This document shows, in pieces, positions 9,654-18,406 of a DNA stretch of 64,000 bases. Origin of the DNA: Gramella sp. KN1008 (GTDB lineage: Bacteria > Bacteroidota > Bacteroidia > Flavobacteriales > Flavobacteriaceae); NCBI RefSeq assembly GCF_004332155.1, contig NZ_SJDV01000002.1:386193-450192 (forward strand), in the 5' to 3' direction. A program made the position numbers and the translations under genes. The first letter of the stretch is position 1; every line of letters starts with the position of its first letter. The notes under the pieces were generated by a model. The model did no database searches and was not told the origin of the DNA. It was given only the letters and a program-made list of their open reading frames with translations.

Positions 9654-11318
9654 TTAAAGTTTTCGGTAGCTTTTTCTTATCATTTTGGAGATCATTTCTT
9701 CATCGGGTTTTGTGGTAACCTCTCTCCTTTGAGCCTGTTTAAAGTGGATAACAGCATTCTTAAAATCACTATTTTCATAATACACCATTCCGGCAAGATA
9801 CCATGCTTCCCAGAACTCAGGATTTAATTTCACGAGCTTTTCTGCCTTCACTGCTTCTACAGAAGCATCTCCGGACAAGGCAATTTTAACATCGCTCTTT
9901 AACTTCCGGTATTCTTCATAGTCATGAAACTGCTTTGTATGAATAAATTCACTTTCAGGGATATTGAATTTGCTGGTTGCAACCGAAGTTTTTATTAGAC
10001 CTTGCTGAAATTGAGAAAAAGCCTCATCAAGATCATAAGCCACGAATTCTCCCATCTGGTAAGGATTTGATGAAACCCATACCAATCTTTCCTCAGGTTT
10101 AAATATGATACCATGATGGGCGAGCAGCTGATTAATGGCCTTTTCATTGCCGTAACCCAACGGAACATCATTCAAACCCCTCCTATTGCGCAATATACTC
10201 ACGGCTTTTTCAGGATCGAGATGGTTGGCTTCTGAAAGTAGTTCTTTCATCCTGTCGTAACGATATTTTGAATGACTTTCTTCTATTGCCTTTAAATTCC
10301 TCCGGTCTTCTGAGTAAGTTTCACTTTGAAAGTGATTACTGCAAACAAGCTCATCTGAATTGTCTACTTCATATACCCCAAAATCTGAAGGTGAAACCTC
10401 AATCAAAACTGCCTTCTGCTCATCTGCGCTACTAATCATGATAGCTTCAGAAACAAAAACTTCTCTTTTTTTAGCAATTTCGATCGCTTCAGAAGTATTT
10501 CCCGCATACTGCAGTATCTCTCTTGTTACCAGACTTATTGGAGTTTTTGCAACAAAGGGTATTTTTGATTTACCTGCATTGATCGTTACCGTTATACCCT
10601 TTTCATTCATCCCGCTTACAACACCCGTCATTCCCCCCCAGGTATACATCATAAATTTATGTCCCGAATCAGGATTTACAAAAGCTGCTATCTTTTGTTG
10701 CGCAAAATCATCCCCTGCATAAAAATCAAAATTTCGACCTATCAACAACTGTCCGTCTTCTGTTTTTTCGCCCCAAGCTGCAAACGAAGTACACCCCACC
10801 AGCATAAGATCCTGCAGAGCATGTCCAATATCGTGTGCGCCGTGCAAATACAGCATCCTTACATAGGCAGGGGCAAAATCATCATAATCTGCCAGGGCAA
10901 ACCTGGATACTCCAAAGATCTCCTGCTGATATTCCTCGGGCACATGTTGATACATTTTTCTGTTGAACCAGGACACCACATTTTTAAGAAATCCCCGATA
11001 GCTTCTGGAAGGCACCATAGACTGGAGTTTTTCCATAAAAACTCTTTCCTGATGCTGTAGCAGTTCACGGGTAAGGCTGCCATTGGCAAGACCTCTTTCC
11101 AGTGCATCGCCTTCAATATAAAGTTCCCAGATTCCCTGTTCATTTAGAAAAAGCTGGTTATTTCCAAGACTAAAATGATTTTCACCATGCTGTATCCTGC
11201 TGGTATCTATTTGTTCTATTCCGCTTAAATCTGGCCTTTGTTCAAGGGATTTTTTCACCCCGCATGAAAGGAACAGGACTGAGATCATGAATAATATCAC
11301 ACAGAATCGGAACTTCAT
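9654..11318 (-). CDS. C45-family autoproteolytic acyltransferase/hydrolase lipoprotein
   Basis: A 554-residue lipoprotein; the lipobox VLFLSC places lipidated Cys at 19. The core matches the penicillin acyltransferase/phospholipase-B-like Ntn hydrolases (peptidase family C45). LMLVGCTSFAAWG gives Gly175-Cys176, the expected self-cleavage site and N-terminal nucleophile, followed by LLIGRNFDFY and GMTGVVSGMNEKGITVTINAG. The C-terminal part (about 470-550) contains a TPR-like helix pair. It is tucked between the MMPL exporter and the ligase, so it probably acts on the pigment outside the cytoplasm, for example forming or cleaving an ester or amide of the polyene acid. That role is inference; the family call is strong. 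Confidence 0.85.
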   Translation of the reverse strand: MKFRFCVILFMISVLFLSCGVKKSLEQRPDLSGIEQIDTSRIQHGENHFSLGNNQLFLNEQGIWELYIEGDALERGLANGSLTRELLQHQERVFMEKLQSMVPSRSYRGFLKNVVSWFNRKMYQHVPEEYQQEIFGVSRFALADYDDFAPAYVRMLYLHGAHDIGHALQDLMLVGCTSFAAWGEKTEDGQLLIGRNFDFYAGDDFAQQKIAAFVNPDSGHKFMMYTWGGMTGVVSGMNEKGITVTINAGKSKIPFVAKTPISLVTREILQYAGNTSEAIEIAKKREVFVSEAIMISSADEQKAVLIEVSPSDFGVYEVDNSDELVCSNHFQSETYSEDRRNLKAIEESHSKYRYDRMKELLSEANHLDPEKAVSILRNRRGLNDVPLGYGNEKAINQLLAHHGIIFKPEERLVWVSSNPYQMGEFVAYDLDEAFSQFQQGLIKTSVATSKFNIPESEFIHTKQFHDYEEYRKLKSDVKIALSGDASVEAVKAEKLVKLNPEFWEAWYLAGMVYYENSDFKNAVIHFKQAQRREVTTKPDEEMISKMIRKSYRKL

Positions 11319-14309
11319 TTAATCAACTTTTCGAAAAACAAGAATATTACTCTGGCGATAAATTATCTCAAAGTTCAAATCCAGCAACCAGCGATTTGGA
11401 AAATCTGAATCGACAAAGATCACCTTTTCGGCATTTTCTTTTATAAGTTTTATTAAGACCTCCTGATCGGGAAAATCACCATTTATTATAAAAACCTCAC
11501 TGGCGGGTAATTCACTAATGGAAGAATAGTAAACGATCCCGGCATCATAAGTACGAGGAGCGCTCTTTGAGATCCTGTACCTGTAATCTCTGCTCTCATA
11601 GGCATGGATTCTAACATTTTCGAATTTATACGAAAGAAAAAGCGGAATGATACCATATTCAGAATTCACTATGGAAATGTTCTCCCCTTCCCTGATATAT
11701 CGGCTTAACCTGAGATTCTTTTCTCGCGTATATCGGAATTTCCGACTTACCTTCTGAAAGACCGATTTATAGCGATAATTACTTAAAACCGCTCTCTTCC
11801 TGTACAGTTTTTCACCTTCAGATTCACTTAGTCTTCCGTTTAAATCGGCTAGTTGTCCTAAATGAAATGGCGGTTTCCCCTCTTCAACCCTTTTAAGGAT
11901 AAGCCTTTTGAATATTGCCCTCTGTATAACAAAACTAACGAAGACCGCCGTAATGACCCCTATTATGGATACGACTGAAACAGACCTCAGGGCCGGATGC
12001 CTCGCAAAAATAAGCGCTCCCATTCCAAGTAAGCTGGTGATCACTGAAATAAGAATCGAGGTCTGATAGGTTTGAAGATCGGCTTTACCTGTCTCGTATT
12101 CATCCAGACATGCATTGGTTATAAAAATACTGTAATCAAGTCCCAGGCCGAAGATAAAGGTGGAAATTATAATATTCAGAATATTAAATTCTATATCAAG
12201 AATTGCCATTATACCCAGGGCTATTATCCAGGTAATAGCTATAGGCAGCAAAGTGAAAATACTAATCTCGAGGTTACGATAGCATATTAAGAGAACAAGA
12301 AATACAGCGATCATAGAGATCAGGATCAGCATATTGAAATCCTCCTTTAGGTTCCCAAGGAAACTCTGATTCATCGCTTTGCGATCCAGTGCAAAGATCC
12401 CGTTATCTCCATCGAAACCAGAAATAAAATCTGAACTCCCGTCCTCTTCCAGGCTCACAGTACTGGTAACAGTTGCTATATCTTCCCCTTCGGAAATAAA
12501 ATCATCTAAATAAAGGGAGCCTGCATTTTTGTAGTCGTCCAGATCTATATTTGAAAAATCCCTTTCCAGCTGCTTATAAAAAGTATTGAAAGTTTGCGGG
12601 CGAAAACCGTATTCTCCTGATATAACTGTTATATTTTCTTTCAGGCTGTCAGTTCTGGCGGATGTCCAGAAAGATTCCCAGTTCTCTATTCGATTATTTT
12701 GAGTTTCGGTTGAGAGAATCACCCCTCCAATACTACTAAAGCTTCTAATCCTTCCTTCATCCTCAAATTCTTTCAAACGCTGATACAGCCTGTTATTCTC
12801 CTGAAGGGCATCGTCTACTGAATTGCCGTAAGCCACCATATACACCGTTTTCCCAGATCTGCCTGCAAGGCTTTCCACCCTTTCCTCAAGCTCCTTAATT
12901 CCTGATGGTTCATAATTAAGCTTTGAGAGATCGTTATTGAATTCAACCCGATTAAAAAAGAAAAGTGAAACCGCAAAGAGCAGGATAACAATAATCACCA
13001 GAGGTCTTATCCTCGAATAATCTACAGCTGCTATCCTGTCTAAAAATGTGGTATTTCGCGTTACATCAGTGTTAGGCTGATAAAATAATGGGACAAGAAT
13101 TAAGGCAAAAACCGATGAAAGCATAACGCTTATAGAGGCAAACAGCCCCAGGTCATTAAGGGCTTCGCTTTTCAGGAAGATGAGACATAGAAATGCGATG
13201 GCTGTGGTTGCACTGCTCATAAGTACAGGCCTGGTAATATCACGATATAACTGATCTATATCCCTGTTATTCCTGTAATGGGTCATTATATGAAGGGCAT
13301 AATCCAGGGTGATACCTAGCAGGATTGCGCCAATCCCGAGAGAGATCGCAGAAACACTTCCTTTAAAGACACTTAATATTGCTATAGCAGTTATTCCCGC
13401 CATTAAACTTGGAATAAAAAGAAGCAGGGGAACATATATCTTTCTATAAAAGAACACCAGTAAAGTGAGTAATAATATTCCCGCAATACCTATAGTGAGC
13501 TTTATATCTTCTTTTATACGGCTGGCATTCGCAAGCGAGTAAAGTATGCCTCCAAAATAACTTGCCTCCACCCCTTCAAACCTGGTATTAAGCCTGCCCG
13601 TGATAGCTTCAAGGCCATTTATAAAGTCTGCATTCTTATCGGTTTCCGAAGAAGGCAGGGTTGAGTCAAGAAAAAGAATGATATTCTTCCTGTCTTTCGT
13701 AACGAGGTAATTCTTATAAATACCAAAATTATCCCCTATCTGCAACTCCTGGAGCTTGGCCAGCCCCAGATTGGCAAATCCAAGGGGGTCTCCAAGGAAG
13801 TAATCTTTGGTCACAAAACCGGTGGGAGACATCAATTGCCGATAACCCGAACCTAAACGATCCCTTATGCTGTCCGGATAGAGGCGGTTGGAGATTTCTT
13901 CATAATCGTTCTCCTGAAGGAATACCGGCAGATTGTCATAAACAAAATTATAGACTTGCCTAATATCCCTGGGGGGCACCTTTCCTTTTATCTGAGTGAC
14001 ATATTGCGGTAATTCCTTTTCTATTTTCTCTGTAAGACTATGGGCGTATGCAACCAGGCTATCGGGAGAAGTCTCATCAGAGCTTGCTGATATAGTAATG
14101 ATCAGCTTGTCGGAAAGATCGGTAACTCTAAGTACTTTTTTCAGGATATCCTGTTTCTTTCCGGAAGGTATAAGTCTTGTTATATCTTCCTCAAGGCTGA
14201 TGCTCCAGGCTAAAACTGATGTGATTACCACATATATAAAAAGCAGAATAATACCGAATAACCTACGGTTCTTCAGAAAGTTATGAATATTGAGAAAAGC
14301 TTTGTGCAT
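11319..14309 (-). CDS. MMPL/RND-type exporter with C-terminal methyltransferase-like domain
   Basis: A 996-residue inner-membrane protein. One N-terminal helix (about 17-37) precedes a periplasmic domain, then two bundles of about five helices (about 272-420 and 660-800) separated by a second periplasmic domain. This is the duplicated MMPL layout; SLGIGAILLGITLDYALHIMTHY and FIFGLGLDYSIFITNACLDEY are the paired signature segments with acidic residues. MMPL genes in aryl polyene clusters are thought to move the lipid-linked polyene across the inner membrane. Residues about 835-996 add a soluble tail resembling a class I methyltransferase without its glycine-rich SAM loop. The ATG shares one base with the stop of the glycosyltransferase gene (TAATG). 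Confidence 0.9.
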   Translation of the reverse strand: MHKAFLNIHNFLKNRRLFGIILLFIYVVITSVLAWSISLEEDITRLIPSGKKQDILKKVLRVTDLSDKLIITISASSDETSPDSLVAYAHSLTEKIEKELPQYVTQIKGKVPPRDIRQVYNFVYDNLPVFLQENDYEEISNRLYPDSIRDRLGSGYRQLMSPTGFVTKDYFLGDPLGFANLGLAKLQELQIGDNFGIYKNYLVTKDRKNIILFLDSTLPSSETDKNADFINGLEAITGRLNTRFEGVEASYFGGILYSLANASRIKEDIKLTIGIAGILLLTLLVFFYRKIYVPLLLFIPSLMAGITAIAILSVFKGSVSAISLGIGAILLGITLDYALHIMTHYRNNRDIDQLYRDITRPVLMSSATTAIAFLCLIFLKSEALNDLGLFASISVMLSSVFALILVPLFYQPNTDVTRNTTFLDRIAAVDYSRIRPLVIIVILLFAVSLFFFNRVEFNNDLSKLNYEPSGIKELEERVESLAGRSGKTVYMVAYGNSVDDALQENNRLYQRLKEFEDEGRIRSFSSIGGVILSTETQNNRIENWESFWTSARTDSLKENITVISGEYGFRPQTFNTFYKQLERDFSNIDLDDYKNAGSLYLDDFISEGEDIATVTSTVSLEEDGSSDFISGFDGDNGIFALDRKAMNQSFLGNLKEDFNMLILISMIAVFLVLLICYRNLEISIFTLLPIAITWIIALGIMAILDIEFNILNIIISTFIFGLGLDYSIFITNACLDEYETGKADLQTYQTSILISVITSLLGMGALIFARHPALRSVSVVSIIGVITAVFVSFVIQRAIFKRLILKRVEEGKPPFHLGQLADLNGRLSESEGEKLYRKRAVLSNYRYKSVFQKVSRKFRYTREKNLRLSRYIREGENISIVNSEYGIIPLFLSYKFENVRIHAYESRDYRYRISKSAPRTYDAGIVYYSSISELPASEVFIINGDFPDQEVLIKLIKENAEKVIFVDSDFPNRWLLDLNFEIIYRQSNILVFRKVD

Positions 14310-15514
14310 TAGGGTTTGACAACCTGCTTTTGGTTAAAGACCGAAAATAAAAAATAAAATACAATCCACAGGCTCAAGGCCATGACAATTGCAAGGGCAA
14401 AACTTCCCATAACATATTGCCAGACACCCATAAACACATCAGTTCCATTTTCAAGATTATGAAGTTTTATTTCCCAGTCAAATCCGTTACCTGTGATAAA
14501 GGAACCCATTTGATAACTGGCATAAATGATAACAGGAATAAAAGGCGGTATGCTTATATTCGAGAATAAAAAGGCTATAACCTTATTAACCCTGAAAACA
14601 GCGGCAAGACTAAAAACCAGAAGGGTATGCAAACCCCAGAAGGGTGATATCCCTACAAAGATCCCCAATGCAATTGCTGCAGCTTTTTTATGTGGGGGCT
14701 CCTGACTTTTTACAATATCTTCTTTCCAGAATTTTCGGAAACCCTTATTCTTAAAATCCTGGTATTTATTCCTTGGATGTATATAAAAGAAACTTACCAG
14801 TACAAACCACATATAAAGCAAAACTATCCTGACGATATCCCAAAATGGCCTGAAATGAGTTACTCTTTTACCCTCCTCATAAAAAACTTTTATAGGGATG
14901 TTCTTCACCTCGGCCTTATTCCAGGCTGCTTTAACCAGAACTTCGATCTCAAGTTCAAATTTCCATGTGATAAGCTTAATTGAATTGATGAGTTTTACCG
15001 GATACAGTCGGTAGCCGCTTTGCGTATCCCTTAATTCAATGCCGGTCACCACTAAAAACCAGAAATTGGAAAATCTGTTTCCTTTACTGCTTTGTCCGGG
15101 AATTCCTTCTGCTCCCATATTACGATCGCCTACCAGAAGTAATTCAGGATCATCTGGTTCACGCTCTTCCAGTTCAGCTAAAAACACCTCAAGATCATCT
15201 GGATAATGCTGGCCGTCTGAATCTATAGTGATCGCATATTCATATCCCAGCTCTTCAGCAAATGCGAACCCGGTTTTAAGTGCCATTCCCTTGCCCTGGT
15301 TCTGGTCATGAACTCTAAGGTCCAGATCAGAATGATTTTTGAGGATTTGAGAGGTCTTATCGGTAGAACCATCATTGATGATGATAATGTTACGGGTATA
15401 TTGCTTAAGATCCTGCAGGAATGATGCAAGAGAGTGGGCATTATTGTAGGTAGGAACAATAACGCAACAGTTAAGCCTTTCGAATCTGGATTGAAAAAGC
15501 GGTTCTTCCTTCAC
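14309..15514 (-). CDS. Glycosyltransferase family 2 fused to DUF2062
   Basis: A 401-residue two-part protein. Residues 16-245 are a GT2/DPM1-type glycosyltransferase: CVIVPTYNNAHSL, IIINDGSTD, the metal-binding DSDG with D98 and D100, and DTQSGYRLYP. Residues about 270-390 are DUF2062, with the hallmark AAAIALGIFVGISPFWGLHT and two or three membrane helices. The fusion is frequently seen in flexirubin and aryl polyene clusters and would place sugar transfer at the inner-membrane face. The start is GTG at 15514. The sugar donor and acceptor are unknown. The gene precedes the MMPL exporter with a one-base overlap. Confidence 0.88.
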   Translation of the reverse strand: MKEEPLFQSRFERLNCCVIVPTYNNAHSLASFLQDLKQYTRNIIIINDGSTDKTSQILKNHSDLDLRVHDQNQGKGMALKTGFAFAEELGYEYAITIDSDGQHYPDDLEVFLAELEEREPDDPELLLVGDRNMGAEGIPGQSSKGNRFSNFWFLVVTGIELRDTQSGYRLYPVKLINSIKLITWKFELEIEVLVKAAWNKAEVKNIPIKVFYEEGKRVTHFRPFWDIVRIVLLYMWFVLVSFFYIHPRNKYQDFKNKGFRKFWKEDIVKSQEPPHKKAAAIALGIFVGISPFWGLHTLLVFSLAAVFRVNKVIAFLFSNISIPPFIPVIIYASYQMGSFITGNGFDWEIKLHNLENGTDVFMGVWQYVMGSFALAIVMALSLWIVFYFLFSVFNQKQVVKP

Positions 15515-15576
15515 CCTCTTGATTTTATTGCAAAAATATTATTTATTCGGGGAGAAACATGAGATCATATTGATAA

Positions 15577-15942
15577 TTAGATGGACTTATAGAGACTACT
15601 GATCTTTAATACAATACCCCGGCTGTTCTTAGCCACTCCTTTAAGCTTGATAAATTCCCCGTTTTCTTCCAGCTGTGATTCAAGTTGCAATTCTTCATCC
15701 TGGTTAGGGTCAAATACTGCTATAAATTTCACATTATCTGCCCTTACAAGTTGTAGTTTCCTTTTAAAGATCCTTTCAGCTTCTTCTTTGAATAGCTGCA
15801 TGAGCACGACTCCGGGAGTTACAGGCCTGTTTGGAAAATGACCTTTAAATATCTCATGTTCCTTATTCACCTTAAGTGTGGTAAGGTAAACATCTTCAGT
15901 TTTTCCGTTATCGGAAACCTCGTAAAAATCCTTTAAAATCAT
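15577..15942 (-). CDS. FabZ/ApeI-like 3-hydroxyacyl-ACP dehydratase
   Basis: A 121-residue single hot-dog protein. HEIFKGHFPNRPVTPGVVLMQ carries H35, the catalytic histidine position of FabZ-type dehydratases. The glutamate normally following on the central helix is replaced in LMQLFKEE, where Q49 lies nearest the expected position. In known aryl polyene systems two different dehydratases, ApeI and ApeP, act together on the growing chain; this protein resembles ApeI and the gene at 21997-22446 resembles ApeP. It is separated from its operon neighbours by 25 bases (LolA side) and 62 bases, looser spacing than elsewhere in the operon. Confidence 0.8.
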   Translation of the reverse strand: MILKDFYEVSDNGKTEDVYLTTLKVNKEHEIFKGHFPNRPVTPGVVLMQLFKEEAERIFKRKLQLVRADNVKFIAVFDPNQDEELQLESQLEENGEFIKLKGVAKNSRGIVLKISSLYKSI

Positions 15943-15967
15943 CGATGCGCTTTAAAGGACAAGATAA

Positions 15968-16591
15968 TTAGTTTTGAAAAACGGAGGGGGGTATGGACTG
16001 ATTAATTTTGATGTTTTTCATAAAGATCTCGGTATAATCTCCAGAAGGGTCTATCAATCTCACTGACCTAATGAGATGATCCTTATTAAAATTCACCCAT
16101 ATTTCCCTGAACATCCCACTGAGATTTTTATCCTTAGGGATGATTTTCGCCTTAATATTTTGCCTGTCCCGATAGTAAGTAATAGTAAAGTCTTTATCTG
16201 CCTGCAAAATCTTGCCATTCACAGTACCGGCCACAAGTTCTCCTATTTTCCCAAAGAGTTTGTTGGAAGACAGGTCCACCTCAGACAGCTGTCCCTCTTC
16301 CAAGATATACAGTTTGGAATCCCTGAAAAGTAACTGGTAATCGTAAGGTCTTATATATTCCCATTTAAGCATATCAGGAGATTTATAATAGACCCTGCCC
16401 TGACTCTCCGGGCTCTCGTCCATCACGTTCATATGCCGGGTTTGCATGAAATCGGCTGAAAAACTATTGATCCCGCTGGCCTTTTCAATCACACGGGATT
16501 TAAAGGCATCTTCTTCGGCATTATTCAAAACACCATCCTGCGCCATCATATTCAGACTTAGGAAAAATATGCAGATCTTAATTATACGCAT
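15968..16591 (-). CDS. LolA-like outer-membrane lipoprotein carrier
   Basis: A 207-residue exported protein with a signal peptide (residues 1-17, ending MMAQ). The LolA/LolB-type half-barrel is indicated by INSFSADFMQTRHM, RVYYKSPDMLKWEYIRPY, LLFRDSKLYI and the DHLIRSVRLIDPSGDYTEIFM region. LolA-like proteins are regular members of aryl polyene clusters and probably carry the lipid pigment, rather than ordinary lipoproteins, across the periplasm. The start overlaps the end of the deacetylase gene by 14 bases. The housekeeping lolA is presumably elsewhere. Confidence 0.85.
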   Translation of the reverse strand: MRIIKICIFFLSLNMMAQDGVLNNAEEDAFKSRVIEKASGINSFSADFMQTRHMNVMDESPESQGRVYYKSPDMLKWEYIRPYDYQLLFRDSKLYILEEGQLSEVDLSSNKLFGKIGELVAGTVNGKILQADKDFTITYYRDRQNIKAKIIPKDKNLSGMFREIWVNFNKDHLIRSVRLIDPSGDYTEIFMKNIKINQSIPPSVFQN

Positions 16592-17348
16592 TGATATTAA
16601 ATAATTTATCGGGTCTTACAATAGCGAAATTTCGCTGCTTTAGAATTACCAATAACTGTTCCAAGATATCGGGAGTTTTTTCTCTATTATCATGTAACAG
16701 AATAAGATCGCCTCTTTCCAGCTTTTTCGTGATTCTATTTATGATCACTTGCGGAGACTTGGTGATAGCATCATAAGGTCTAACGTTCCAGCCTATCACC
16801 GTATGTCCTGATCTTAATAATGCTCTCCTGGTCTTGGGATTGATTATTCCGAAAGGTGGCCGGAATAGATTCATTTTCACCCCTCCCACCTCCTGGGCAA
16901 CCCTATCACATTCAGATATCTCTTCCAGGATTCTCTTACTGCTAAGGAATCCCATTCTTCTGGTATGTGAAAAAGTATGATTCCCTACTATATGTCCTCT
17001 TTTTAGGATCTCCCGGAAGATTTCCGGCTTTTCCTCTATTTTCTTCCCTATGCAGAAAAATACTGCTTTAGCTTCATATTTGTCAAGTATATCAAGGATC
17101 TTCATACTATTTTCATCAGGCCCGTCATCAAAGCTCAGTGCAACGGCATTTTCAACAAAATCAGGATTCTTGTTATAGGCTTTTACAAAGAAGTTGAACT
17201 GAACATTGGTAGATACCACAAGCATGAATATGGCATACAGGACAACCAGTAGCGGCAGAGGCCATAAAGGCCAGTCACTCATAATAAAAAGCAGCGTCAA
17301 TAAAATAAAGAGACCCGAAAAAATTATATTGACAATTTTATAGATCAA
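16578..17348 (-). CDS. Membrane-anchored polysaccharide deacetylase (NodB domain)
   Basis: A 256-residue protein with two N-terminal membrane helices (about 5-23 and 29-48) followed by a complete NodB homology domain. LSFDDGPDENS holds the metal and base aspartates D74/D75, HTFSHTRR the zinc-binding H124 and H128, then LFRPPFG and LILLHD near the end. CE4 enzymes remove N- or O-acetyl groups with a divalent metal. The substrate is unlikely to be cell-wall glycan only, because the gene overlaps both pigment genes around it (4 bases with the ketosynthase-like gene, 14 with lolA). Deacetylation of a sugar or lipid on the pigment is a guess. Confidence 0.88.
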   Translation of the reverse strand: MIYKIVNIIFSGLFILLTLLFIMSDWPLWPLPLLVVLYAIFMLVVSTNVQFNFFVKAYNKNPDFVENAVALSFDDGPDENSMKILDILDKYEAKAVFFCIGKKIEEKPEIFREILKRGHIVGNHTFSHTRRMGFLSSKRILEEISECDRVAQEVGGVKMNLFRPPFGIINPKTRRALLRSGHTVIGWNVRPYDAITKSPQVIINRITKKLERGDLILLHDNREKTPDILEQLLVILKQRNFAIVRPDKLFNINAYN

Positions 17349-18406
17349 AGTTTTTCCAAAAGAATTAGTCCATGATTTTTCCCCAGATACTGGTTATACA
17401 TTAGGATCTTGCGAGGTTGGCTGCAATTTAAGTCATTCAGTTTAAAAACTCTGGGAATTCTTTCTTCTTTCAGGATCTTGGATGCCAGCCAGAAAGCGTA
17501 GGCCGAAACTGAATTGTTCTCCCCTACCAGGTGTTTATAAGCTAATTGCGCAGTATCATTAAAAAGTTTCTCCTGTATCTCATGGTAATAAGTATCATAT
17601 CTTGAATCACCGTTATTACCAAGGATCACAGTATCAATATCTGAAACGTTCAGATTATTTCTCTGGAGAAATCGCTCTATTGTTTCCTCTATTCTATTCA
17701 CCTCAATTGAGTTGATGATCTCAACAGCTTTTAATTCAGCATAGGAATTACCTGATCTTTGTGAACCAAGAACAAAGAATGAAGCTGTTTCAGAAAAAAT
17801 CGTGCCCGGACTTTTGGACCTTAGCAGATCAATATTACCTGTCGATTTTTCTTTTAACTGGCCATCGAGATTCTGGAAGCCTGTAAAGGCATGAGAGGTC
17901 TCATCCACACCGCCAACCAGAATACTAGAAAGATCATTTTCGGTACTGAACTGTAGCATAGCATCCAGTAACGCACTTTCAAAAGACACTGAATTTTGGG
18001 TAAAGGTCATATTATAACCTGTACATTTCAGATCCAGTGCTATCTGACCTCCAACCGTATTATGAGTGGATTGTATAAAAGAGGTTGGACTCAAAAGGCC
18101 TTCATCACTGGAAAGCATACTCGTCATGAATTTTTCGGTATCCTGAAGACATCCTTGCCCCGTACCAACCATAATGGCATCTGGCAAATCTATCATAGCA
18201 TCCAAAAGTGCTTTTTTTGAACAGAACAAACCCATTTTCACTGCTTTGGACATTCTTCTAAGCATAATAGGCCTGATCAATGACTTATAATCCTGATCCA
18301 GGGCAGGAATTACATTTTCCTGATATTTTTCAATACCTCCCCCTTCAAAGATATTTTCAGGCTGAGGAGAGATAGATGATATTCCATTTATGTATATCCT
18401 ACTCAT
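17345..18406 (-). CDS. Chain-length-factor-like ketosynthase without catalytic Cys
   Basis: A 353-residue thiolase-fold protein of the beta-ketoacyl synthase family. The region where active ketosynthases have their nucleophile reads TFTQNSVSFESALLDAM: no cysteine, with Q137/N138 at the aligned place. LVGENNSVSAYAFWLASKIL replaces the usual His motif. Loss of Cys with Gln nearby is typical of chain-length factors (KS-beta), and known aryl polyene synthases use such a partner (ApeC with ApeO). It overlaps the active ketosynthase gene by 8 bases, consistent with a heterodimer made from adjacent genes. It should set chain length rather than condense. Confidence 0.82.
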   Translation of the reverse strand: MSRIYINGISSISPQPENIFEGGGIEKYQENVIPALDQDYKSLIRPIMLRRMSKAVKMGLFCSKKALLDAMIDLPDAIMVGTGQGCLQDTEKFMTSMLSSDEGLLSPTSFIQSTHNTVGGQIALDLKCTGYNMTFTQNSVSFESALLDAMLQFSTENDLSSILVGGVDETSHAFTGFQNLDGQLKEKSTGNIDLLRSKSPGTIFSETASFFVLGSQRSGNSYAELKAVEIINSIEVNRIEETIERFLQRNNLNVSDIDTVILGNNGDSRYDTYYHEIQEKLFNDTAQLAYKHLVGENNSVSAYAFWLASKILKEERIPRVFKLNDLNCSQPRKILMYNQYLGKNHGLILLEKL

